From: Lycocorax pyrrhopterus obiensis | Taxonomy: Eukaryota; Chordata; Aves; Passeriformes; Paradisaeidae | DNA: 64,000 bases | Assembly (NCBI GenBank): GCA_014706295.1 | Contig: JACSVZ010000002.1 | Location: 109,690,930 to 109,754,929 of the forward strand | Direction of reading: 5' to 3' | Part shown: piece by piece, positions 25,137-36,721 of the stretch | How positions within the stretch are numbered: position 1 is the first letter of the stretch | Layout of the letters: every line of letters begins with the position of its first letter | Notes under the pieces: model-generated | Databases searched by the model: none | Seen by the model: only the letters and a program-made list of their open reading frames with translations | Told to the model about the DNA's origin: nothing | Translations under genes and position numbers: made by a program

Positions 25137-25770
25137 GTAAGTTAAAGAGAGAGTATGTTCTTAACTTGCACTAATACAGCTAAACCAAAACCTTTTCCTC
25201 TATTCCTCCCATTTTTAATGTATTCTATATACATCTTTCCTGAGAAAATTGTGATGAGCAGCTAACCCAGTGAGCTAAGTAGGGCATGTTTAAATATATT
25301 TATGTACACCTGGATGCATAGTCTTGATCAGACACTTCCAAGCAAATCCAGCTTGTGAATTCAGTGTGTCAGTCATGTATGTTACATACCTATATTCATG
25401 TTTGTATGCAATATATAGTATATTAAAACAAATAATGCTGACCTCAGAATTTGCTGTATTTTGTAATAAATGGTACCGTGTAGCTCCAGAGCTTCAGTCC
25501 CTGGCCTGATCTGGCATCTCACTGATTTCTGAGGCTGGCTCTGTCATCAAGTGGGATGCTACAGTCCTGAATCACTAAATACTAAACATGTAAATTAAAA
25601 TAATAACAGAATAATTTCTGCACGTGGTGTGTTGTGTTTTGTTTTGATTTTTTTTCTAAGAACGCTGAAGTATTCATTCCTAGATTCCCATTTCACAGTC
25701 TCACTTGCTCCTGCTCTCTGTTTATCTCTGTGTCTGTGTGCATCACACCCTCTCCCCGCCCCCGTTTCAG
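25137..25770. other. DTNA: DTNA intron (634 nt)
   Basis: Short intron between the two cassette exons. It ends in a C-rich tract and cgtttcag. Nothing else was seen. Confidence 0.85.
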
Positions 25771-25863
25771 GTTGCAGTACAGCCTCGATGTTGCAGACAG
25801 GCTGGCTGATGAACATGTGCTCATCGGGGTGTATGTCAACATGCTACAGAGCAGCCCCGCACG
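25771..25863 (+). CDS. DTNA: DTNA cassette exon: syntrophin-binding region, part 2
   Basis: 93-nt exon after cccgtttcag with a less common gttagt donor. It reads G-LQYSLDVADRLADEHVLIGV and then YVNMLQSSPA, leaving CG. This is the first syntrophin-binding helix of alpha-dystrobrevin (mammals: IQYSLNVADRLADEHVLIGLYVNML). It is symmetric (93 nt) and shares phases with the exon before it, so the pair can be skipped together. In striated muscle isoforms this region is known to be alternatively spliced. The C-terminal SSPA differs from the NNPS I remember in mammals. Confidence 0.94.
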
Positions 25864-28800
25864 GTTAGTGCAGGTTTGGCACCTTTGGGGGACCCAGGAG
25901 AGGGACCTTGCTCAGCCAGATTCTTTCACTGTTTCCTCCTGGCCTCACGCTTGGAGCAGCTCTTCATGAGCACAAGCCTGAAGTGAATGTCTGTGAACAT
26001 GGGGTATGTCCTCCCAAAGCTGGTGGATTGTGGCATTTGTTGCTGTTCTCTCTACCGAGGTTAGCAGGCTATTGCTAAGTATTGCAAATAATTGCTTAGT
26101 TAAGAATGGCTGTGCAAATTGTTTGGGTTACTGAGCTCTAGGCAGTGCAGGACTTGGTTGTGGTACAGAAGTCTTCACACAACAATGCTTAAACAAGCCC
26201 ATGTTTTCAAGGCATTTGTTTTTGAGATAGTATATAATACGTAGCTTCACCTTCCTTGAAATTAGAAATTGTAGTAGTACATAAATAATGATAATAATTT
26301 TCTTATTAACCTAGTGAGAGAAATTTGTGTTGATTTTTACGTCAGGCATTGCTTTTAAATCTGCCTGATTTCTGCATTGTTTGAATCTTGTATACATATT
26401 TTCCCTTCTCTCATTTAGACTCAGGAGTTTTAAATGGGTGTCTTGAACATAATCTATTGTTTCTGCTGGAGTGATTATAGAGCTTTGTCTCCTAAACCCA
26501 TCAGCTATCTTGACACTTGAGATGCTGACATTGCAGCCTGCCACGCCGGGGAAGGGAAACCCTGCCTCACCTCTCCAAGTGCAACAGAATTCCATAGACT
26601 TTGCAGCCCTGTACCAGCAAGGTGGTGAGCAGTGTGGTATATGGCCCTAGAAAAGGTGATGCTGAGCAGAAAACTGCACACTGTTTCTACCAAACCTATG
26701 CTCAGGAGGTTGATTTTGCTCATAACAAACCCTTCAGTTTCCTGTGCTATCACTGCAGAATATTTGCTGCGTTAGAAGAAAGTCTCCATTTACTCCAGTA
26801 TGTAGGAGGCAACAAGCAACTTCATTTAGGAGAGTGAATGCAATGGTTCTCTGCAGTCTTAAAAAATTCACTTCTGCATGTAGCTCCTGTTTGTTCCAGT
26901 AATTTGTCATGCCCAGTGGATAATAAAGTCTGCCTCCATTGTCCTGGATCTGCTTCTCTACTCTGTAGCCCACTGGAATGTGCCAGTGGTAGGGGGGTGA
27001 AAAGGCAAACTAGGTTTTAGTGACGAAAATGAAAGCCATTTATCCTAAACAAAAACATTTTCAAGGGGAATTTCATTCCTGAAGAAGCGCTTCCAGAAAT
27101 CAGGCGTGTTGAGGAATGTTGACACTGCAGCTGTGAAAGCAGGCTACTGGGGGCATGTGTGTGACCAGTCATTGCCCACCCATGACTGAGGACAGGAGTA
27201 TGCTACCACTCAGTCTGGTTTGACAGGGAGAAGGAAATGTGGCCCTGGCTACCATGAGTGACTGACTTGATATGGTTGTTCAGGAGGTGAGTGAAGAATG
27301 GACATGGTTTGGGGTAATTCTTGGTGCTAGGCTGGTTTTCCAGGCAGGGCATTTTGGATGCCATGTACAGGATTCATTTAGCTTCAGTGAGGGCTACCAG
27401 TTCCTCACGAGACCTCTTTGTGGGTGCCTCGCCTCATCTTTGCTGTTTTCATCCTCCATTCTGTATATTCCAACCTGTTCCCTCAAGGCTTTGAGCCAGC
27501 CTCACCAAGTCATAGCACATTTGTTTCCAAATATGCATATACAAATCATATGCCATGATATCCAACATTTATTTGCTTTTGAGGAATGAATGGGGGAGTG
27601 ACTGATAATGGCCTTAATTGTTTAAACAACTGATGCAAAGCATAGTACCTAACATCTGATTACTGACATTAGATCACTGCAGTCACAGCATCCTGAAAGA
27701 GAAACAATCTCAGTTATTTGTATAATTAGATTTTGACAGAAACATAACCTAGAGGGACAGCAGTCTTAGTCAAGCATCAGGCCATACTGCATTGCCATTT
27801 TCTGCTTTGTTGGACTGAGACTGCTAGTAGAGAAATAGAATGATTATATTTTGACAAAGACAAGAACAAAGTCTTGCCATCCTAAAGCTCCTGTGTGAAG
27901 CCAGTTTCCAGAAGAGTAGGTGAGACCTCTGCAGGAAGCTCAGCTGCTGCATCTCAAAGTCTGGGGTGGCATCTTCAGGCAAAGCTGAACTTCTGCCCGT
28001 GCCCTGAAGTGGCTGGATGCAGGTTCCTCAAAACCCACACACTTGTGTCAGGATGGTGCCGAGTTCAAGTTAGTTCACCTTGCATCTTAAGAAGATTTGG
28101 TAACCTGAGTAAAGCATGTAGTTAACCAAAATGAGGTAGCTTCTGATTTAGGGGAGGTTGCAGCTGGCCAGCTCTGCTGTTCAATCTGCCTGCAAAATGC
28201 TACCTGTACCTACCCAGACGTCAGATAATTCAAGTGCTTCTGGCAGCCAAAGGTGAAAAGAGGAATGATTGTAGCTGTACATCTGTACATGTATCCAGAT
28301 ACATGATCTGTATCTGGACCTGTGTCTGCAGGAAAAACCTACAGAGATACTTCATGAGCATAATACATAAAATTATCTGAAGAGCTGTATAATGACATTT
28401 CAAAACAAAACGAGGTTGGGTTTTTTTCGATATTAAGGCAGGCTAATTTACAGCTAATCAGCAGTCCAGTATAACCCAGTATACCCTTTTTTTCTGTTTT
28501 AAGTGCAGCTAGTATTTATATTTTGGGCTTTCTGGAGTATTTTTAATTAATTTAATTAATATTCACTGCTTATCTTTATTTTTCATCTGCAGTTATTTGA
28601 TACTGCAAGTAAAAGTACAAGTTTTCCTTTCCTTCTACCACAGGCTAATAAGCTACTTGAGGGTTTTTTAGAAGCTAGTACTCTAGAGCAATTTAATAAA
28701 TAAGAGGAAGAATTAATTCATTATTTATAGTAACTGTATGGGTAGAAAAAATAGCCCTTAGCCAGATGTTTTGAATAGTTTAATTGCAAAGTCTTTTTTA

Positions 28801-31800
28801 GTATTTAAAACCAATATTTGGTACTTACTTTAGTTCACCTTTAGTGTCTGATTCTAAAAAAGAACTTTTAACTGCAAATATTTTTCATTTGTGTAAGTTA
28901 GAGACTGCCTAGCTTTGAATATTAATTCCGTATATATCAGTCTTTTTCTTTCCAGGTACAGAAAAAAAAAAGATAAATTAAAAGTAAAAGGTTATTTTGG
29001 TTCCATAGAAACCTGTTTTCTGGGGGTTTTATGTTACACTGTGTAGTACTATGTGAGTTCTATTTCTATATAAAAGTGCTGTGCTATTCTGTGGCATTTT
29101 TAAAAACATTTATTAAGGGGGTGTGCACAACTCTAGCTAGGAAGGCTGGTCTAATCTTACTTTGAAAGAGGAAAACCATTCAGAGACCAATAGCTACAGA
29201 GGAAAGGTGTAGACATTTGGCTCCATTGAACAGAATTCGTTTTTGTGATTATTCCCGCATAGCTGAGTGTTACAACGTTTTGGTGGTAAAATCTTGGTGT
29301 TCTAAAGTAAATGGCAAATTAACACTAGCAGAGGACTCAGATGATTTGTCTCAGTTTAAAGTGTCTTAAAACCAGGCCAATTTTGAAAGTGTGACAGTTA
29401 AACAGGACTCAGAATACATTTGGTGTGTTGCTGGTAGGCCTTGTTTGGTTTTTTTTTTTTACAGCCCTGGGGCTTAGGAACCAACCCTTTAATTTGTCCG
29501 TATTTTTTATACCAAATTAAGCGAGGGTTTGTGGAATAAGAGCATGTCACAAAGACCACAGTGATACCTCTATTGCAAAAATTCCAGGAGAAACTCATCT
29601 AACCAGTGGTGACATAGTTGTAAGACCGGCAGGGAACATCCACATCAGCTGTTGTGGCATGCCTACTGCAGAACAGGCTGGTCTGACACATCTGAAGCCT
29701 GAGAAATAGCAAAGATCCTCCAGAGTCACTCCTTCGCTCATAGGTTATCATGTTTTTCATCCTTTGCCTGCAGTTTTGAGATCCCTTTTTTCATGGAGCT
29801 ACCTTAGACCACAGAAGTCCTGTTGTACAGGTGATAGATAATATTGGATATTCGCTCTACATCTGAATGGTGATAGATGCCAGGCCAATTACTGCTAATA
29901 ATTATAAGGTCTTTAAAGAAATGATCACTAATGGAGAAGCAAGTGTTTTTTAGAGAAGAAGGAGCGACAGTAGGACATTAGTATGCAAAATGTCCAGTTT
30001 CTCTCAAAAGGGTGCCTGAATCATTCCCCTGAGGTCCCAGATTCTGCACATATATTCATAATATTTTAAACCTTTTGTGTACAATTGTCTTACTGCATCA
30101 CTGTGTGGTTGTCTGTGAAGTTGGTGAAGTAAAACAGAAGGGAATTATTGTAAATCTGAGAACTCTGAGACATAAAATTCTTGGCGGTTGAGGCTAATGC
30201 TGCTGTGCATACTTCTGTGCTTAATGGTCACATAGAATAGGTATATTCCAGAAGTAAATTTATCCCAGATATCGAAATTTAATTTTCAGAGCTTTGGGGT
30301 TAGTGATTTGTGGCATTCATAGACCAAATTTGACTCATTGCTACATCTACTTTATGACATCCACCCATGCATAAATACATATCAAAGATACTAAATACAA
30401 GTAAGACTCAAAAAGCTGCAGTGGCTTGGTTCATTCAGTAAAGCAGTTTTCTTAAGTGTTAGCTCACATCTCAGAACTCTGGTGCAGATTGTATTATGCC
30501 AACAAGTGGAACCATAATCCATTTTTTCAAGATGGATAATATGGCTTCACATTGCCATAAAAAGGAGAATTGGTGCTGAATGCTTGCTGTTTTCACAACC
30601 ATCTGTTAGGATGCAATGCTTTAGTCATTAGGGTAAAATTAAAAATTAATTAAACTGTCATAAAAGTAGCCCTTATTACCCAGTTTACATAATTTTATGT
30701 GTCTGCAAGAGTTGCTCACCCCTTTCTTTATCTGGATGACATATTAGACAGTAAGCATGAGTATGTAAGATGCAGAACTGTATAAATTTGGAAAAATGCC
30801 TTTAGCTTTGGTCTGTTCGGAAGGTATATCAGTTATTCCACCAGAATCTCAGTAAGCATAAAATTAAGCTGTATTTGTAACAAAATAAACATAACCAAAA
30901 CCAGAAATGTTCATTAGCACCAGAAGTCTTACGTGCAGTCTGCAGCACAAGTTTTGTTTGCATAGAACCTCTCTGTGTCTCACTTTTCAGAGCTTTACTG
31001 TGTTTCTAAACCATGTTTGTGGTCTCACAGGTTATTATCAGAATGAGAAAAAGATGATGTTTGTCTCTTTTCTCTTGCATCAGTAAACTGTAGCAAATCC
31101 ACATGACGCCCAGCTTTAGTTTAATGATCAGTGAACATGAACCACTGCTCGTCCTCCAAACGTAACATTTAAATCCCCGGTGGATTAAATCAAGCCAACC
31201 AAAACATGTGCGCTGTAGTTCCCTGAAGGACACGGAGATATGAACTCACTGAGAAGTTTTAGAGAAATATTCCTTTTAAGTATATCAGTTCTTCAAAAGC
31301 AGAGCTTTTGGCACAAGTGCCATTTTCCTCTGGAAGGCTTTTCAAGTTCAAGGTACAATTTCCGGGAAAGAAATCAGAATAAAATCCCATGCCCAGACTC
31401 TTTTGAAATGTGAAGCTCATTTGCCAGCAACCAGTTGCATGCCCAGAAGAGCCCATGGGCAGGGAGATTTGTACCTGTTTCCCTTCAGCCAAAAACCATC
31501 ATACAGTTGGCCAAGGGATAAGAAGAGGCCAGACTTACCTCTGTCTGGGATAGTCCACAGGCTGCCTTGTATTCTACACGGCAAAGCATTCCTCTCTTGG
31601 GGACTTCGTTTTTTCTCTCCTGTATATACTGAAAGTAATGCAGTATAGGATTCTAAGGCCCAGGATTATCCAGCGTCAACTAAGTCCTCTTCAGATTTCT
31701 GGTTTTGTCAGTTTATTAGTTTTGATGGTTCTCTGCAAACTTCTAAATGTTTAGAAATAATGAAGGTTCTCACTAAATTCTTTTTCCTGCTCATCTGACT

Positions 31801-32563
31801 AAATAATAGCTTCCGTTTAAAATAAAGACAGCTCTAAAAGCATTAACTTGAGAGAAATACTTGCATTTTATATTCTTAGGGGGAGAAAAAAATAATAGGG
31901 TGAAATATTTTAAAGGAGTTCAGCATGTTTTCTGTTTAGTTTTTACACTTGTGGATCACAGTCATGTGGCTCTCTGAAATCTTGCTCCCAAATATCAAGA
32001 AACCAAGAATAAAAGACAAAGTCTGTTTATAAGTTCCTAGGTCAGTGGTTCCAAACAGTGATCCATGAGACCTTGGTAAGTGCCCTGCAAAACTGTGCTA
32101 AATACTGTTTTCTGTTGGAAGTCTGACAAAACTTCTAAAGTTTGTGTCAACAAACACTGAGGCTCCTGCTAATCCGCTGTCCAAAAAGTTATCACTTTTC
32201 CAGGTGAGATGACAAAGCTGAGGTATAAAATAAATGCTGACTGGTGATCCTAACCACCTCCCAACCCTTTTTGGGCAGAGTAGTCTGCACATTGCATCCT
32301 GTACAACCTTTACTGTGGGTTGCAGACTGCTGCTGTTCTCCCCCTAAGGGGAAGGTGCTGCCTGCACCCTTAGAGCTGATCTTTCTAGGGAAATTGCCCT
32401 CCCCCTTCTCCCCTTTGCTCAGTTAACATCAGCTGTTCCTCATTTGGTGGTGGTTTGCTCCTTTGTTCTGTGCTGTGGGGGTGTGAGGTGGTGGTGTGAC
32501 TGAGGCAATGGGGGTTTTGCCGTGTATAATCCTGTCTTCCCATTTCCCCCTCCTCCTGAGCAG
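25864..32563. other. DTNA: DTNA intron (6.7 kb)
   Basis: No exon, known repeat family or RNA gene was recognised in 6.7 kb. An AT-rich block at about 28420-28900 contains runs such as taattaatttaattaatatt. Open frames here are short and unrelated to any protein I know. Confidence 0.75.
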
Positions 32564-32651
32564 CGTCCTCGACAGTGCAAGTCGCCTGGATGAAGAACAC
32601 AAGCTGATCGCCAGGTATGCAGCAAGGCTGGCAGCAGAAACTTCTTCATCA
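32564..32651 (+). CDS. DTNA: DTNA exon: second syntrophin-binding segment
   Basis: 88-nt exon after ctcctgagcag and before gtaagt. With CG (or AG, if the cassettes are skipped) it reads R/S-VLDSASRLDEEHKLIARYAA and then RLAAETSSS. The core RLDEEH-LIARYAARLAAE is the second syntrophin-binding motif of alpha-dystrobrevin. It is the partner of the helix encoded at 25771, and the two resemble each other (RLADEHVLIG and RLDEEHKLIA). The exon ends on a codon boundary. A gag immediately before the cag could act as a tandem acceptor, though gag is a poor one. Confidence 0.95.
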
Positions 32652-35126
32652 GTAAGTGTTTTAATTAAAGGAAGGTACTTTCCTTCTGTTGTGTTCCAGG
32701 GGCTTGGCAAGATCAGGGAAATTACATCTGACAGTGTAATGATTAATGGATTATTTTTCCCTATCCTTTTCATCAGAGGCTGTTATGCTTTAATAATAAC
32801 ACTTTTATGCAGTCCATTTAATCCAAAGAATCCACATACTAATGCATATAGTCTATATACTAATGCAGTGGTATTTAAATAATTGCATCAAAGGGAATCT
32901 GACATCTTGAACTCAGGAAAGACTATAAAATATTGTCTGGACTAGCTTTGGTTAAAGGTTAATGATTTACTGCATTGGAAAAATGGGATGGTGAATCCAT
33001 TTTGCTCTCTAGCTCAAATATCACAGCAACTAGGGCCCTAAGTACTAAGGATATTAAAGAATGTTCTTCAGCAGGATGACTGTAATGACCCCCTGCATTA
33101 GCCCTGGCTCCCATTTTCATTTCAGAGCAATGATTATTCTGCTCTCTGTATCCAAAGATAGAAGGTGATGACAGGCTAAAACCTCACTAACTGCATTCAG
33201 GAACAAGAGAGAATGAAGCAGGAACCTAATCAAAGTGTATAAAATCTTAAATGGTACATGAAAGGTCAGCCTAGCTACTTTTTTTCGATCTCAGCCCTTT
33301 TGGTAGAACAAGGGACCATGAATGACAGTTAAGTGAAAAGCAGCTGGTCTGGAGTGCCCAGAAACATTTTCACACTGAGATTTACACTGTGGGGTCAATT
33401 GAAAGGGTGAAATTGGGCACCACACATCGTGTAAAGATTCTGAGTCACATTCCCACCAGTTGGAGATGAATCTGCTGCCCTGTGCAGACTCTGTCACAGA
33501 GATTCCACACTACCTGCAGCTGCCTGGGAAGAGAGGGGTGCTCCTGTTCTGCCAACCCAGCCCAAATCAATCCTTTCCAGACATGTGACACAGTGTTTCA
33601 AATTTAAGGCAACCTGTAGATGATGGTCTTATTTCTGAAAGACAGTAATTCTTTACGGGAACAAGATTGCCCATTAATAATGTCTCTGGTTAAAAATTGG
33701 TCGACATCAGTTCCATATAACGTGTCCTTGATGTGGGGGAAAACATTATAAACAGAGCTGACTTGAAGGAAAATACTGAATTTCTCATTGCCATCCATCT
33801 GTGCTCTTTGAACGAAAGAGACAGAAGGAAAAGAGAAGGTTTCTGTAGACAGAAATTTTTCCAAGTAAAAGAGTGACACCCAGTAGGGGCAGTGGAAATT
33901 TTTAAAGCTTTGCTGATGGTCATTCTGTTTTTTTAAGGAACTAAATATATTAATAACAGTGGGCATTCAGGATAAAGATCCTGATTCCTCCTGTATGAGT
34001 CATGACATCCACCAGCGTGTATCAGTTCTTCTTTATGCACTGTTCTGCTTCCCCGTGGTTGATGTGTTAATGGGAAAATGTATCCATGGCAGAAAAAATA
34101 GTATGTGATTACAAGGGAAGCATACTGTCTTTTCCCCACAGACAGTCCTAACCTTTGTTAGGTTTGCTAGGCTATTGAGATGTATCTTCATCCTTTTTGA
34201 GGGTCCACCTCCTGGTGGAGGGGATGCCTGGCACCACATAAGATAGCGCTCCAGAGTTACACTTCACAGGGTTTTTTGTGGTGAGGAACCCTCATATCAC
34301 AGCAGTAACTCAGCAGGGTATTTTTAAGTATCTGATTCTTTCAGGTTGGAGTTAGAAATAAATGGATATCTTTGGTAGTTGTGAAAATTTTAAATGTCCT
34401 GCTCTGTGTTGTCATTGCCACAATACTGAAATACAGGAGTGTGAACAAGGAAAACAATAATTGGTTATTGCTGATGGACATGCAAAAAGAGCATAGTCCA
34501 GGGAAGCTGTAGTGAGCACTGCCTAGTTTGGTGAGAGACAAATTCCCATCTCATTTTATTGGGGGAAAAAAAAGTTTTGCTGTACCTGAAGGACTGGGGG
34601 AAGAGGTTTTCTGAAGCATCATGAGAGCATATAGGAAAACTTGGCCAAATGGGCCACACAGCCCGACTGAAAACTGAATACTGCTTTCAAACTGAAAGTA
34701 AAACCGTCCTTTGAAGAGAGTGAAGCATCACTGCACTGGAAACACATCCCGTTCTTTCTGGAGGAAGACACAGGTTTTTGCTTCATTGTATTCCTCTTGT
34801 CTGTAGCATCAAAATCAAGAGCCACATTACAGCAACTGCCTGCAGCAGTGTCATTGCCTTTTACAATTGGTTCAGAGGAAGCTGCATGAAAAAAAGCAAT
34901 GAATGACAGGATGGTAAACACTGAGTCTTATTTACTCTAGCACTTACTCTGCTTTTACTAGCAATGGTTCCATACTGGTATGAGCACAACATGAATGCTC
35001 TTTTTTTAGTGTAGGCAAGCTTGGTACTGCACTGTCTGCACAGATTTCACAGAACAGAACTGTGTTGAACTCATGGTGCATGCTGGCTATTCCTCTTTCA
35101 ATGCAGCCTTCTCTGTTTTACAACAG
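32652..35126. other. DTNA: DTNA intron
   Basis: 2.5 kb with no recognised element. Minus-strand frames of up to 120 codons at 33604-34921 show no family resemblance. Confidence 0.75.
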
Positions 35127-35224
35127 CAGCCGAGTCAGCAGAGAGGGGCATCAGATATCTCCTTCACCATTGATGCAAACAAGCAACAAAGGCAGCTGAT
35201 TGCAGAGCTTGAAAATAAAAACCG
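35127..35224 (+). CDS. DTNA: DTNA exon: entry to coiled coil 1
   Basis: 98-nt exon with a gtaagc donor. It reads QPSQQRGASDISFTIDANKQ and then QRQLIAELENKN, leaving CG. The second half begins the first coiled coil, through which dystrobrevin dimerises with the matching helices of dystrophin or utrophin. The acceptor is a tandem cagcag. I place the start after the first cag because mammalian proteins carry a Gln there. Use of the second cag would drop only that Gln. The frame fits both neighbours. Confidence 0.95.
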
Positions 35225-36607
35225 GTAAGCATCCACTAAGTACCTGGTTTTGTTCGGTCCCGTATATTACGTATGTGCTTGTTTCTTAGCATTTTGTACC
35301 ACCTACACCTGTACAGTGTGCTTATACAGGCATATACATCTCCCCCTACAAAAAAACAGAGCACAGAAAGGTCCACACAATATGATAAAGGCTCTGAAAT
35401 CCATAACCACCCCCTGTTTTCATAAGTGTACTGTCCAATGACATGATATAATCATGGATACTTTACTGTTTGCAGCTGCTGTTTGTTAGGAGTTTAAAAA
35501 AAAAAAGCCTGTCTTGTTCAAAACCAGATTAACTTTCAGTTGGATTCTCAGTAGCACTATCACATGAAATGATAAAAGGATCAGTCACACTTGTAATGTT
35601 ATGCTCCCCTGCTTTTATTTGGGAAAAAGATGATTAAAGCTCTCCAGAACACAGTCTGCCTGGGAAAGGGTTGCAGGAAGAATAGCAGCAAGTTAGGCTG
35701 CTGATCAAATGAGACAGGAGGTACAGATGTGACCAAGACTGAGAGAGAGTGTCCAGGAGAAATAGGCCAGCCTACCCCAAAAAGGAGTGATGCCTGTTTG
35801 TCAACAGCAGAGAGCCTGGCCCTGGGTACCAGACTGCCTGATGCCATGAAATGTATGGCAGCAGAGCTCTGCTTTTAGTGCCGGACTGTAAAACAGAGGC
35901 CAGCCCAGACCAGATGGTTTCCTATTCCAAACTCTGCACTGCCTTCTGTCACTGTGTAATGAGCACCACCAGCTCCAGTCTCGATTTGCCTTTCATAGTT
36001 CGAGGCTGCCTCCTGACTGTCTGCTTCCAGCACATTGTGAAGAAGAGACAAAATTCACAAAGGTTTCAACCTTCTGCTGTGAAGCTTTGTATTAGCCTTT
36101 TGACAGCACTCCAGGGCTGACAAGCCAGTGGTAACAAGTCCTGTTAAAGTGCTTCTCCATGAATTGTCAACTGCTCTCACATCTCTACTTACATTAAAAG
36201 TATTTTTTTAAGTGCTAAATATTTTCTCTGATACTCAACAATGTCCAGAAAGGTTACTTTAGTTTTTGTTAAGTTCGTGAGGTGCTGGAAATGTGCATGA
36301 TGAAGAATTAAAAGGGAGCAATTCAGTCAAGCATAGAGCTATTTCATGTCTACCTCTGTTTTTTGGGGGGTCTTGAAGAGCAATTTCCCTTCATGGCAAA
36401 ATCCGAAGTGTTTATTTAGAAAACATCCAGAGCCCTCTCGCATTGCTGAGGGCTTCTTTGGTTGGCTGCAACCCAGTCATTTTATGTACATCTTTAATGA
36501 TTAAAAGCTAAATACAGTCATACCTTTTTCACCTCTTGCAATGTCCAGTGAACTGGTTTTGTAGAAAATCACTGACTTGTGGTCTTTTGCTTATTCTCGT
36601 CCCCAAG
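35225..36607. other. DTNA: DTNA intron
   Basis: 1.4 kb with nothing recognised. An A run (10 A) lies near 35496. Confidence 0.8.
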
Positions 36608-36721
36608 AGAAATCCTACAGGAGATCCAGAGGCTGCGACTTGAACACGAGCAAGCGTCTCAGCCCACACCAGAGAAGGCCCAACAAAATCCCACTCTCCT
36701 TGCAGAGCTCCGGCTCCTGAG
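36608..36721 (+). CDS. DTNA: DTNA exon: coiled coil 1
   Basis: 114-nt exon after cgtccccaag and before gtaagt. With CG it completes Arg and then reads [20 protein letters not shown] and [17 protein letters not shown], leaving AG. Leu/Ile heptads are visible in [14 protein letters not shown] and LLAELRLL, with a Pro-containing break between the two helices. This is the dystrophin/utrophin-pairing region. The protein sequence appears identical to the mammalian one as I remember it, showing very strong constraint. Confidence 0.97.

Noticed and set aside
32429..32882. Open frames on both strands overlapping the exon at 32564
   Set aside because: They are shadows or extensions of the 88-nt DTNA exon into intron.
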